Part shown: one piece after another, positions 27,258 to 37,352 of the stretch | How positions within the stretch are numbered: the stretch's first letter is position 1 | Layout: each line of letters begins with the position of its first letter | DNA from: Streptomyces tanashiensis | GTDB taxonomy: Bacteria; Actinomycetota; Actinomycetes; Streptomycetales; Streptomycetaceae | Assembly (NCBI RefSeq): GCF_014648895.1 | Contig: NZ_BMRZ01000003.1 | Span: forward strand, 744,001-808,000 | DNA length: 64,000 nucleotides | Reading direction: 5' to 3' | Position numbers and translations under genes: made by a program | The notes under the pieces: model-generated | Told to the model about the DNA's origin: nothing | What the model saw: only the letters and a program-made list of their open reading frames with translations | Databases searched by the model: none

Positions 27258-27662
27258 GTGCCGCTCTCGGAGCACGAGCAGCGAATGCTCGAGCAGATGG
27301 AGCGAGCGCTGTACGCCGAAGATCCCAAGTTCGCGACAGCGCTCGAGGGAAGCGGACTGCGTACGTACACCCGGCGACGGGTTTACCAGGCAGTCGCCGG
27401 CTTCCTGGTGGGTATCGCGCTCCTCATGGCCGGAATGGTCGCACAGCAGATCTGGATCAGCGTGGTGGGTTTCCTCGTCATGCTGGGCTGCGCGGTCCTG
27501 GCGGTCACCGGATGGCGCAAGGCGCCGAAGCCGGGTGAGCAGCAGGCCAGGGGCGGGATGGCGGCAGGTGGCCGTCAGACCCGGCAGCGACGCTCCATGA
27601 TGAACCGGATCGAAGAGCGGTGGCAGCGCCGCCGTGACGAGCAGCAGGGCGGCGGCCACTGA
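27258..27662 (+). CDS. DUF3040 membrane protein
   Basis: The 134-residue protein starts with the DUF3040 signature (PLSEHEQRMLEQMERALYAEDPKFA), followed by two transmembrane helices (about 43-62 and 65-86) and a basic C-terminal tail (RQTRQRRSMMNRIEERWQRRRDE). Function is unknown; the family is restricted to actinobacteria. TAGGAGG gives a strong ribosome site for the GTG. Confidence 0.9.
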   Translation: MPLSEHEQRMLEQMERALYAEDPKFATALEGSGLRTYTRRRVYQAVAGFLVGIALLMAGMVAQQIWISVVGFLVMLGCAVLAVTGWRKAPKPGEQQARGGMAAGGRQTRQRRSMMNRIEERWQRRRDEQQGGGH

Positions 27663-27700
27663 CGGCCCCGGAGCGGTAGCCCCGCGCCCCCGAAACCGAC

Positions 27701-27747
27701 CGAGCCCCGCAGAGCCCGCGCCACCGGCGCGCCCTCTGCGGGGCTCG
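27701..27747 (+). terminator. Terminator after the DUF3040 gene
   Basis: CGAGCCCCGCAGAG and its exact complement form a 14-bp stem with a 19-nt loop that can itself fold. Confidence 0.82.
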
Positions 27748-27789
27748 TTCGCGTCACCCGTGAGGACCCGAGCCTGAGTGGGCGGTGCC

Positions 27790-28038
27790 CCCGGCCCCTG
27801 TGTGGGCAATCGTCCCGCTGGGGCGGGACGGGTGGGCACACGGGACGGCGCCTCTAGCGGCGCCTCCGCGTTCCGAGTCTGGACCCGCACCACCAGTGCC
27901 GGTGCACACGGGTGCGGGTCCAGGCTCGGGAGCCTCTGGCGCCGGCAAGCGCGCCGTCCGTTGTGCCCACCCGTTCCGCCCTGGGGGCACCTCCCGGACG
28001 AAGTCTGGGGGAGGAACGATTGCCCACAACGGGCCGGG
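27790..28038. repeat. Dispersed three-hairpin intergenic repeat, copy B (with insertion)
   Basis: Occupies the gap between the convergent DUF3040 and transglutaminase genes. The layout equals copy A: left hairpin with TCCCGC/GCGGGA inside a GTGTG/CACAC outer pair, central GGACCCGCACC/GGTGCGGGTCC hairpin, right hairpin with outer GTTGTG/CACAAC. The right hairpin's inner loop carries an extra segment of about 30 bp (27981-28012) that is itself a hairpin (CCTCCCGGAC against GTCTGGGGGAGG). The end is 3 bp before the stop codon of the minus-strand gene. Confidence 0.83.
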
Positions 28039-28041
28039 CGC

Positions 28042-30453
28042 TCAGCTCGCTTCGCGAGGGGTCCGGCGGAGGCGGGTCGCCAGGGCGGCCCGACGCTCCG
28101 ACCAGCGCCCCGTCGTCGACGCCCAGCGGGACGAGGCCGCCCAGCGGACGCGTACGGCCGAGCGGGGAGCCAGGAGCGCACGGAGCCGCGTGCGGCGGTC
28201 GGCACCCGCGTGGAACCCCGCGCGGACCCGCCCCGCCTCCTCGGCCAGGCCCGGAACAGGCCGCGGCCGGGGCGCGTACAGGACCTCCTCGACGGCTCCC
28301 GCCACCCTGTGCACCGCCTCGGCGGACTCGCCGCGCAGCTCACCCAGCCGGACGATCCGCTCCGCCGACTTCCTCGGCGTCAGGGAGTCGTCCGGCTCGA
28401 CCCCGTGGTCCCAGGCCGTGTCGTTGATCTCCTGCCAGACCGCGAGCGTCCGCGCCGCCGTCTCCTCCGGGCCGCGGGCGCCGGCCGGGCCGAGCCGTCC
28501 GGCCCGTACCCGGGTCCGCCAGAGCAGGGGGAGGAAGGGGAGGGCGAGGAGGAGCAGGGCCGCCAGGGTCAGCAGGAGCACCGTCGTCACGTCCGGGCCC
28601 GAGCCGTCCGAGGACGCTCCGGCCACCGCCGCGTCGGGGCCGCAGTCGCCGAGCCTCCGCATCTGCGGGGTGCAGCTCTCCGAGGCGGTCGGCGCGGCGG
28701 ACGGCTGCGCCGAGGCGCTCTGCTGCGGCTGCGCCGGTCCGGTGGCCGAGCCCGAGGGCGTGGTCTCCCGGGTGTACGAGGGGGTGGAGCCCCGCGAGGG
28801 GGTCGGCTCGAACCGCGTCCACCCGGCGCCCTCGAAGTACACCTCGGGCCAGGCGTGTGCGTCCCGGATGCCGACGGAGACCGATCCGTCGGTCTGGGTC
28901 GTGCCCGGCATGAAGCCCACGGCCACCCGGGCCGGGATGCCGAGCGAGCGGGCCATCGCCGCCATGGAGAAGGAGAAGTGGACGCAGAAGCCCTCCTTGT
29001 CCTTCAGGAACCGGGAGATCGCCTGCACCCCGGTGCCGGATACGACGTCGACGTCGTAGCGGAAGCCGCCGTCCCGGGCGAACCAGTCCTGGAGCTTCAC
29101 CGCCCGCTCGTAGTCGTTGCGCGCGCCCTTGGTGACCCTCAGGGCCGTCGCCTTCACGTCCTCCGGCAGCGTCGTCGGCACCTTGGTGTACTCGCGGCGC
29201 AGCTTCTCCGGGGCGGGCCCGGCGCCGGCCAGCTGCCCGGCCGTGGGCTGCACGTCCAGGCTGGAGACCTGGTAGCGGGCGCCCTTGGTGGTCTGCTTGT
29301 CGTCGCCGACGAGCATCCGGCCGGCGGGCTCGTACCGCCAGCGTCCGTCGATGTCGACCCGGCCGGCCGGGTACGGCATGGGGAGCCACTTCTGCTCGTA
29401 CGCCTCGGAGGCGACGAAGTTGCTGGTCACCTCGGTGATCCGGACGCTCTGGGAGAGGCCGTCCGGCCAGGGCAGCTGCTTGGGCACGTCCTCGATCGGG
29501 CGGACCGAGGACTTCCAGGAGGTGCCGTCGAACTGGTCGAGCGCGACGAGCCGCAGGTACAGGTTGCCGGTGTCGCGGGCGTTCGTCCGGTAGCGCAGGA
29601 CCTCCCGGTCCTCCGGCTGGCGCAGATTGTTCTGGAGCGAGACCAGCGGGTTCACGGCGGAGATCGTCCCGCCCTTGCCGGCGCCCGCGCCCGTCTCGCC
29701 GTTGCCGCCGAAGAGGCCGCCGGAGAAGCCGGGCAGCGCGAGCGGCACCACCAGCGCGAGTCCCATGGCGGCGATGCCGATCCGGCGGCCGGTGCGGGCC
29801 GGGGCGAAGGCGGGGCCGCCGCCGGCGACGGTGGAGCCGGGCCGGCCGGAGCGCTGGGCGCCGCCGAAGACCCGTCCCCACTGGGAGAGCCGGTCACGGC
29901 CCTCGGCGAGGAGCAGCAGCAGATAGCCGGAGGCCGCGAGGAGGAACCAGAGCCAGCCCGCGCCGCCGCCGGAGAGACCGGCGGCCACCGAGTACAGGGC
30001 GAGCAGCGGCAGGCCGGCCGGGGCGGCCTTGCGGAAGGTGACCGCGAGGGCGTCCACCAGGAGCCCGATCGCGACGACGCCGCCGACCAGCATGAGCCGG
30101 ATGCCCTCGGTGTCGGGCGCGGGGATCGCGTACCGGCCGACGTCCTCGGCGCCCGCCTGGAACAGCTCGACGGCGTGCGTGACCGCCTGCGGACCCGGGA
30201 CGAGCCAGAGGAAGGCCTGCTCGCGGGCGAAGCACAGGGTCAGCGCGAGGAGCGCCGTGAGGGCTTGCGCGAGCAGGGTCAGCGGCCGGGCCAGCGGCAC
30301 CCGCCGGGTCAGCGCGCCCACCCCGCTCACCAGGGCGAGGACGAAGGCCGCCGTGAAGATCCAGGTCGCCGGCTTCACCAGGGGGAGCAGTGCCCCGGCC
30401 GCCATCAGGGTGGCGCCCCAGGAAGCGAGCGTCAGCCGTGTGCGGCCGCTCAT
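28042..30453 (-). CDS. TgpA-type membrane transglutaminase-like protein
   Basis: This 803-residue protein has five or six N-terminal transmembrane helices (to about residue 240), an extracytoplasmic transglutaminase-like domain with catalytic Cys in KEGFCVHFSFSMAAMARSLG, His in DAHAWPEVYFEG and a following WTRFEPTPS, then a Pro/Ser/Thr linker, a further membrane helix (VTTVLLLTLAALLLLALPFLPLLW) and a cytoplasmic DUF4129-like tail. This is the TgpA arrangement. Its ATG overlaps the DUF58 stop (ATGA), and GGAGG precedes it. With MoxR and DUF58 it forms the common moxR-DUF58-tgpA operon of unknown physiological role. Confidence 0.92.
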   Translation of the reverse strand: MSGRTRLTLASWGATLMAAGALLPLVKPATWIFTAAFVLALVSGVGALTRRVPLARPLTLLAQALTALLALTLCFAREQAFLWLVPGPQAVTHAVELFQAGAEDVGRYAIPAPDTEGIRLMLVGGVVAIGLLVDALAVTFRKAAPAGLPLLALYSVAAGLSGGGAGWLWFLLAASGYLLLLLAEGRDRLSQWGRVFGGAQRSGRPGSTVAGGGPAFAPARTGRRIGIAAMGLALVVPLALPGFSGGLFGGNGETGAGAGKGGTISAVNPLVSLQNNLRQPEDREVLRYRTNARDTGNLYLRLVALDQFDGTSWKSSVRPIEDVPKQLPWPDGLSQSVRITEVTSNFVASEAYEQKWLPMPYPAGRVDIDGRWRYEPAGRMLVGDDKQTTKGARYQVSSLDVQPTAGQLAGAGPAPEKLRREYTKVPTTLPEDVKATALRVTKGARNDYERAVKLQDWFARDGGFRYDVDVVSGTGVQAISRFLKDKEGFCVHFSFSMAAMARSLGIPARVAVGFMPGTTQTDGSVSVGIRDAHAWPEVYFEGAGWTRFEPTPSRGSTPSYTRETTPSGSATGPAQPQQSASAQPSAAPTASESCTPQMRRLGDCGPDAAVAGASSDGSGPDVTTVLLLTLAALLLLALPFLPLLWRTRVRAGRLGPAGARGPEETAARTLAVWQEINDTAWDHGVEPDDSLTPRKSAERIVRLGELRGESAEAVHRVAGAVEEVLYAPRPRPVPGLAEEAGRVRAGFHAGADRRTRLRALLAPRSAVRVRWAASSRWASTTGRWSERRAALATRLRRTPREAS

Positions 30454-31804
30454 GACCATCCTCCGTAGGTGTCGGCCGCGGCGGTCTCCGGACGGAGGCC
30501 GGCCGCCTGCTGCCACAGGTCGGCGAGTCGGGCCCCGGGCGGTACGGCCAGCGCCGTCCAGCCCGCCTCCCGCAGTTGCCGCACCCGGTCCTCGACCGCT
30601 CCGGCGACCGCGCCGCCGGTGAGCCAGGTGCCGGAGTCCAGGACGAAGGCGACGGCCGCCCCGGACCGTCCGCGCATCCGGGCGGTGAGGGCCGCCTGCT
30701 CCTCGTCGAGGTCGCCGAGGAAGGCGATGAGCAGCCCGTCGCCGCCGCCGCGCAGCACGTCGGAGGCGCGGGAGAGCCCGGCTCCCTCGGAGTGGTCGAC
30801 GACCGCGAGCGTGTCCATCATCAGACCGGCCGCCTCGGCCGAGTCCTGCGCCGAGCCGGCGAAGCCCTCGGCCCCCTCGCCGGGGATCGCGCTGCCGGTG
30901 TCGGTGAGCAGCCGGACCGCGTAGCCGCGCTCCAGCATGTGGACGAGCGCGGAGGCGGTGCCGGAGACCGCCCATTCGAAGGCGGAGTCGGGGCCCGCGC
31001 CCTGGAAGGCGATCCGGCGGGTGTCGAGGAGGACGGTGCAGCGGGCCCGCTGGGGCAGCTCCTCGCGGCGGACCATCAGCTCGCCGTAGCGGGCGGTGGA
31101 GCGCCAGTGGACCCGGCGCAGGTCGTCGCCGTGGCGGTAGGTGCGCGGGATGACGTCGTCGTCGCCGGCGAGCGCGAGGGAGCGCGACTGCCCGTCCCCG
31201 TACCCCGAGGCCTCGCCGAAGAGCTTCACCGGCGGGAGGGCCTCGGTCCGGGGCACGACGGTGAGGGTGTCGTACGCGCTGAAGGAGCGGGTCAGCTCGC
31301 ACATCCCGAAGGGGTCGTTGAGCCGCAGCTGGAGCGGGCCCAGCGGGAAGCGGCCGCGCAGGTCGGAGCGGACCCGGTAGGACACCTCGCGCCGCCCGCC
31401 CGCCTCGACCCGGTCGAGGACGAAGCGGGGGCGGGGTCCCAGCATGTACGGCACGTGGTCCTGGAGCATCAGGAGGCCGGTGGGGAGCTTGGAGACGTTC
31501 TCCATCCGCAGCTGGACCCGTGCCTCGGTGCTGGTCTCCACCCGCTGGGGGGTGAGCCGGCGGGAGGCGGCGACCCGGTAGCGGGTGCGGTGCAGCACGA
31601 GCACGCAGATCAGCGGGAGGGCGGCGAGCAGCAGCCCGACGCGCAGCAGATCGGCCTGGCCGAGGACGTACGCGCAGGCGGCGGCGGCCACCCCGGCGGC
31701 GAGGAAGGAGCGGCCGCGGGTGGTGAGACCGCCGAGGGCGGCGCGCAGTCCGCCCCGGTCGTCCTCGTCGCCCCGCTGGCCGTCCGGCACGGCGGCGCCA
31801 CTCA

Positions 31805-31805
<1 letters not shown>
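30450..31805 (-). CDS. DUF58 domain protein
   Basis: The 451-residue protein has two hydrophobic helices (about 30-70), a beta-rich middle part and the DUF58 block (RTYRHGDDLRRVHWRSTARYGELMVRREE split around residues 220-250) followed by a vWA-like region (CTVLLDTRR). DUF58 proteins work with MoxR ATPases, perhaps as chaperoned membrane-associated partners. The ATG 31805 overlaps the moxR stop codon; a GTG 3 bp earlier is also possible. Confidence 0.9.
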
Positions 31806-32824
<1,019 letters not shown>

Positions 32825-32935
32825 CCCGGCCCTCCTCGGCCTTTCGGAACTGTCGTCCGGGCATTCTTGTTGCCGTGGCGGGGCCGTGTCACTTGCATGC
32901 GGACAAGTGCGGGGGAAATGCCTGGGTTTGACGGG

Positions 32936-33475
32936 TTACGCCGGGTCGATCTCGCGCAGCAGACCCGTCGTGACGTCGAAGACGAAGCCCCGGACGTCGT
33001 CGGAGTGCAGCAGGAAGGGGGAGGTCCGCACCCGCTGCATCGACTGCCGGACGTCCTGGTCGACGTCGCGGAAGGCCTCGACCGCCCAGGCCGGGCGCTG
33101 GCCGACCTCGTCCTCCAGCTCGTGCCGGAAGTCCTCGGTCAGGGACTCGAGGCCGCAGTTCGTGTGGTGCACGAGCATCACGCTGCGGGTGCCGAGGGCA
33201 CGCTGGCTGATGGTGAGCGACCGGATCACGTCGTCGGTGACCACGCCGCCCGCGTTGCGGATGGTGTGGCAGTCGCCGAGTTCGAGGCCGAGGGCCGCGT
33301 GTAGGTCCAGGCGGGCGTCCATGCAGGCGACGACGGCGACGCGCAGCACGGGCCGCGCGTCCATCCCCGGGTCGGCGAAATCGGCGGCATAGCGTGCGTT
33401 GGCCTCGACGAGACGGTCGGTGACCGTGGCGCCGGTGCGTATGGCGTCGGCAGAGGGGTGCGCGGAGGTCGACAT
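32936..33475 (-). CDS. Beta-carbonic anhydrase
   Basis: The 179-residue enzyme hydrates CO2 to bicarbonate. Zinc ligands and the catalytic dyad are visible: Cys with Asp-Arg in VACMDARLD, and His and Cys in LVHHTNCGL; IRNAGG also matches the family. No export signal is present. The ATG at 33475 lacks a good ribosome site, while TACCGT (minus strand, 33482-33487) ends 6-7 nt upstream, so it is probably leaderless. It faces away from the dcw cluster. Confidence 0.92.
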   Translation of the reverse strand: MSTSAHPSADAIRTGATVTDRLVEANARYAADFADPGMDARPVLRVAVVACMDARLDLHAALGLELGDCHTIRNAGGVVTDDVIRSLTISQRALGTRSVMLVHHTNCGLESLTEDFRHELEDEVGQRPAWAVEAFRDVDQDVRQSMQRVRTSPFLLHSDDVRGFVFDVTTGLLREIDPA

Positions 33476-33604
33476 GGTTCCGACGGTAATGGTCACGTCC
33501 CCTTCCGGCCCGCTGTGAGGAGGGACAAAGAACATCAATGAGTCTTGTTGTGAGCTAAACCACAGATGACGCTCTCCGGGTCACGCGGCACGCCAGTCGG
33601 TTGA

Positions 33605-33632
33605 TTGACCGGCGGGTCCCGTGGACTAAAGT
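33605..33632 (+). promoter_or_regulatory. Main candidate promoter of the dcw cluster
   Basis: TTGACC (33605-33610) and TAAAGT (33627-33632) are separated by 16 bp and fit the vegetative (HrdB) consensus. A start near 33640 would give a leader of about 115 nt before rsmH. No mraZ gene, which often heads this operon in other bacteria, is present between here and rsmH. Confidence 0.7.
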
Positions 33633-33754
33633 GACGCGGAGTTCACGGAGACAACGAGCGATTTCCCGCGGTTTCTCCCCCGTGTGTGCGGCGGTACCTC
33701 CGGCTCGGCCTCATCCCGCGGTACGTGCCTCCGCGCCGGATCTGAGAGGGCGCA

Positions 33755-34711
33755 TTGAGCAACGACCGACACGTCCCGGTGATGCTCCAGCGGTGCCTGG
33801 ACATGTTGGCCCCCGCACTGCAGCGCCCCGGCGCGGTCGTCGTCGACTGCACCCTGGGCCTCGGCGGCCACAGCGAGGCCCTGCTCGAGCGGTTCCCCGA
33901 GGCGCGGCTCGTCGCCCTCGACCGGGACAAGGAGGCCCTCCGGCTCTCCGGCGAGCGGCTCGCCCCGTTCGGGGAGCGGGCCACCCTCGTCCACGCCGTG
34001 TACGACGAGCTGCCCGAGGTCCTCGACCGGCTCGGCATCCCCGAGGTGGACGGCGTCCTCTTCGACCTGGGCGTCTCCTCCATGCAGCTGGACGAGGCCG
34101 ACCGCGGCTTCGCCTACGCCCAGGACGCCCCGCTCGACATGCGCATGGACCAGACGACCGGCATCAGCGCGGCCGAGGTCCTCAACACCTACCCCCCGGG
34201 CGAGCTGGTCCGGATCCTGCGCGCGTACGGCGAGGAGAAGCAGGCCAAGCGGATCGTCTCCGCGATCGTGCGCGAGCGCGACAAGGAGCCCTTCACCAAC
34301 AGCGCCCGGCTCGTCGAGCTCATCCGCGACGCCCTGCCGCAGGCCGCCAAGCGCACCGGCGGCAACCCGGCCAAGCGCACCTTCCAGGCCCTGCGCATCG
34401 AGGTCAACCGCGAGCTCGACAGCGTCGAGAAGGCCATCCCGGCGGCCGTGAAGGCCCTCGCCGTCGGCGGCCGGGTCGTCGTCCTCTCGTACCAGTCCCT
34501 GGAGGACCGGATCGTCAAGGGCGTCTTCGCGGCCGGCGCGGCGACCACCGCCCCGCCCGGTCTTCCCGTCGTCCCCGAGAAGTACCAGCCCCGGCTGAAG
34601 CTGCTCACCCGGGGCGCCGAGCTGCCCACGGAGGAGGAGGTCGCCGAGAACCGGCGCGCCGCCCCCGCCCGGCTCCGCGGTGTCGAGCGCATCCGGAAAG
34701 ACGTCCGGTGA
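33755..34711 (+). CDS. rsmH: 16S rRNA (cytosine-1402-N4) methyltransferase
   Basis: The 318-residue RsmH/MraW protein has the family N-terminus ([14 protein letters not shown]), SAM motif [14 protein letters not shown], the [19 protein letters not shown] signature, and [13 protein letters not shown] near the end. It N4-methylates C1402 in the decoding centre. The start is an uncommon TTG preceded by GAGAGGG at good spacing; no ATG or GTG fits the conserved N-terminus. It is the first gene of the dcw operon and overlaps ftsL. Confidence 0.95.
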   Translation: MSNDRHVPVMLQRCLDMLAPALQRPGAVVVDCTLGLGGHSEALLERFPEARLVALDRDKEALRLSGERLAPFGERATLVHAVYDELPEVLDRLGIPEVDGVLFDLGVSSMQLDEADRGFAYAQDAPLDMRMDQTTGISAAEVLNTYPPGELVRILRAYGEEKQAKRIVSAIVRERDKEPFTNSARLVELIRDALPQAAKRTGGNPAKRTFQALRIEVNRELDSVEKAIPAAVKALAVGGRVVVLSYQSLEDRIVKGVFAAGAATTAPPGLPVVPEKYQPRLKLLTRGAELPTEEEVAENRRAAPARLRGVERIRKDVR

Positions 34712-35334
34712 GCACGGCGAAGGGGCCCCTCAAAGGGCGGGCCGCGCGGCTCGGACGGCTCATGCCGTCGGGGCCCAGCTCGGCCGCCCGCACCCCCTTC
34801 GTCCTGCTCGTCTTCGTGCTGCTCGGCGGCGGGCTGATCACGCTGCTCCTGCTGAACTCGGCCCTCAACCAGGGGTCCTTCCAGCTGAACGAGCTCAAGG
34901 ACAGGACCACCGAGCTCACCGACGAGGAGCAGGCCCTCCAGCGGGACGTCGACGACTACGCGGCCCCCGACGCCCTGGAGCGGCGGGCCCGTGAGCTGGG
35001 CATGGTCCCGGGCGGCAGCCCCGCATTCCTCGGCCCGGACGGCAAGGTGCTCGGCGAACCCTCGGTCGCGGTGGCGCCGCCCCCGCCCCCGAAGCCCAGG
35101 CCGAAGCCCACCCCGAAGCCACCGCCGCCGTCCGCCACCACACCCGCCACCCGCACCAGCGTGCTCGACAGTCCGGCCGGCCGGGGCGGAGCACCGGCGA
35201 ACACCGGCACGAGTCCCACCAGCACCTTCCCCACCGGCGGGGGGCCCACCGGTCCGGGCCTCGCCGGCATCGACCAGGAACGGACAGCGCCGGGACCAGA
35301 CGTCCTGGACTTCACACAGACCTCCGGCAGGTGA
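34708..35334 (+). CDS. ftsL: Cell division protein FtsL (with extended Pro-rich tail)
   Basis: The 208-residue bitopic protein has a cytoplasmic basic N-terminus, a transmembrane helix (about 30-51) and a short coiled coil ([28 protein letters not shown]), placing it as FtsL/DivIC-type septum protein. It is much longer than typical FtsL (about 100-120 aa) because of a C-terminal tail rich in Pro, Lys and Thr ([18 protein letters not shown] from residue 124). The GTG overlaps the rsmH stop codon (GTGA), and ftsI follows after 7 bp. Expected partners are FtsB-like protein and FtsQ. Confidence 0.87.
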   Translation: MSTAKGPLKGRAARLGRLMPSGPSSAARTPFVLLVFVLLGGGLITLLLLNSALNQGSFQLNELKDRTTELTDEEQALQRDVDDYAAPDALERRARELGMVPGGSPAFLGPDGKVLGEPSVAVAPPPPPKPRPKPTPKPPPPSATTPATRTSVLDSPAGRGGAPANTGTSPTSTFPTGGGPTGPGLAGIDQERTAPGPDVLDFTQTSGR

Positions 35335-35341
35335 CCGAGCA

Positions 35342-37336
35342 GTGCCCCCCAAGGAGCCCCCGCGCCGCAGCGTCCCCGGACCCGCCCGGCCCGCACGCCC
35401 CCGGCCCGCCTCCGCCGGAGCCCGCACGCCCGGTGCCCGCACGGCCCGCCCCGCCCCGCGCCCGGCCGCGAGGCGGACCGCGCCCCGGCCCCCTGCCCGG
35501 CAGCCCCGCACCATCCGGCTCGGCAGCCCCCGGCCCCGGCTGCGCCTGATCTCCCTCGGCCTGACCCTGGTCATGCTGGTCTTCGTGGTCCGGCTGCTCC
35601 AGGTCCAGGCCGTCGATGCCGGCGCGTACGCCGCCAAGGCCGACAAGTACCGCTTCCAGGAGTACACGCTCTCCGCCGAGCGGGGCGAGATCACCGACCG
35701 CAACGGCATCGCGCTCGCCGCCAGCGTCGACGCGTACGACATCACCGCCGACCCCAAGCTCTTCACCCGCGAGGAGTCGAAGATCGCCGACGCCCCCGAG
35801 CAGGCGGCCGCGCTCCTCGCCCCGATCCTCGGCAAGGAGCCCGCCGAGCTCGCGAAGAAGCTCCGCACCCCCAAGTCCCGCTACACCCTGCTCGCCCGCA
35901 AGCAGACCCCGCAGGTCTGGAACCAGATCAGGGACCTCAAGAAGGTCTACGGGCAGAAGGCGCAGGCCGTCGGCGGCAACGGGACCAACCTCCTCGGCGG
36001 CATCCTCAGCGAGCCCAGCACCAAGCGCGTGTACCCGAACGGCGAGCTCGCCGCCGGGATACTGGGATACGTCAACGCCGAGGGCCGCGGTGCCGGCGGC
36101 GTGGAGTCCATGCTCGACGCGGAGCTGGCCGGCAAGGACGGCAAGATCCGTTTCACCCAGTCCGGCGGCCGCCAGGTGCCCACCGCGGGCTCCCAGGGCA
36201 CCCCCGCCGTCCCCGGCTCCGACATCGAGCTGACCATCGACCGGGACATCCAGTGGGCCGCCCAGCAGGCCATCACCGAGCAGGTGAAGAAGTCCAAGGC
36301 CGACCGCGGCTACGTCGTCGTGCAGAACACGAGGACCGGCGAGGTCCTCGCCATGGCCAACGCCCCCGGCTTCGACCCCAACGACCTCTCCGCCGCCAAC
36401 GCCGCCGCCATGGGCAACGCCGCCCTCCAGGACGCCTACGAGCCCGGCTCCACCAGCAAGGTCATGTCCATGGCCGCCGTCCTGGAGGAGGGCAAGGCGG
36501 CCCCCGACACCCACGTCACCGTCCCGAACCGGCTCCACCGCGGCGACCGGCTCTTCCAGGACGACATCGACCACATCACCTGGTACCTGACCCTCAACGG
36601 CGTCCTCGCCAAGTCCAGCAACATCGGCACGATCCTCGCCACCGGGCAGCTCGGCGCCACCCAGGCCGAGGCCAACCGGGTCCTCCACTCCTACCTGCGC
36701 AAGTTCGGCATCGGCAGCCCGACCGGCCTGAACTTCCCGGGGGAGACGCCCGGCATCCTCGCCAAGCCCCAGGACTGGTCCACCTCGCAGCAGTACACGA
36801 TCCCCTTCGGCCAGGGCCTCTCCGTCAGCGCCATGCAGGCCGCCTCCGTGTACTCGACCATCGCCAACGGAGGCGTACGGATCGAGCCGACCCTCGTGCG
36901 CGGCACCAAGGGGCCCGACGGGCGCTTCGCCGCGACCCCCGCGCCCCAGGAGTCCCGGGTGATCAGCGAGAAGACCGCCAAGACCCTCGCGCGGATGCTG
37001 GAGTCCGTCGTCAAGGACCGGGAGGGCACCGGCAACAAGGCCGCCATCCCCGGCTACCGGGTCGCCGGCAAGACCGGCACCGCCAACCGCGTCGACCCCG
37101 AGCTCGGCCGGTACAAGGGCTACACCGCCTCCTTCGCCGGCTTCGCCCCCGCCGACGACCCGCAGATCACCGTCTACTGCGCCATCCAGAACCCCACCAA
37201 GGGCAGCTACTTCGGCGGCCAGATCTGCGGACCCATCTACAAGAAGGTCATGGAGTTCGCGCTCAAGACCCTCCACGTCGCCCCCACCGGGAGCGACCCC
37301 GCCCGACTGCCGGTCACCTTCGAACCCACCCCGTGA
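35342..37336 (+). CDS. ftsI: Septal peptidoglycan transpeptidase FtsI (PBP3)
   Basis: The 664-residue class B penicillin-binding protein has an approximately 80-residue Pro/Arg/Ala-rich cytoplasmic extension, a membrane helix (LRLISLGLTLVMLVFVVRLL), the dimerisation domain and the transpeptidase domain. Active-site motifs are Ser370-T-S-Lys373, Ser425-Ser426-Asn427 and Lys577-Thr-Gly. It cross-links septal peptidoglycan with FtsW. The GTG at 35342 was selected: CAGGTG lies upstream and it stands 7 bp after ftsL. The long basic N-terminal tail is common in actinobacteria. Confidence 0.95.
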   Translation: MPPKEPPRRSVPGPARPARPRPASAGARTPGARTARPAPRPAARRTAPRPPARQPRTIRLGSPRPRLRLISLGLTLVMLVFVVRLLQVQAVDAGAYAAKADKYRFQEYTLSAERGEITDRNGIALAASVDAYDITADPKLFTREESKIADAPEQAAALLAPILGKEPAELAKKLRTPKSRYTLLARKQTPQVWNQIRDLKKVYGQKAQAVGGNGTNLLGGILSEPSTKRVYPNGELAAGILGYVNAEGRGAGGVESMLDAELAGKDGKIRFTQSGGRQVPTAGSQGTPAVPGSDIELTIDRDIQWAAQQAITEQVKKSKADRGYVVVQNTRTGEVLAMANAPGFDPNDLSAANAAAMGNAALQDAYEPGSTSKVMSMAAVLEEGKAAPDTHVTVPNRLHRGDRLFQDDIDHITWYLTLNGVLAKSSNIGTILATGQLGATQAEANRVLHSYLRKFGIGSPTGLNFPGETPGILAKPQDWSTSQQYTIPFGQGLSVSAMQAASVYSTIANGGVRIEPTLVRGTKGPDGRFAATPAPQESRVISEKTAKTLARMLESVVKDREGTGNKAAIPGYRVAGKTGTANRVDPELGRYKGYTASFAGFAPADDPQITVYCAIQNPTKGSYFGGQICGPIYKKVMEFALKTLHVAPTGSDPARLPVTFEPTP

Positions 37337-37352
37337 CACTCCGGGAGCACCA

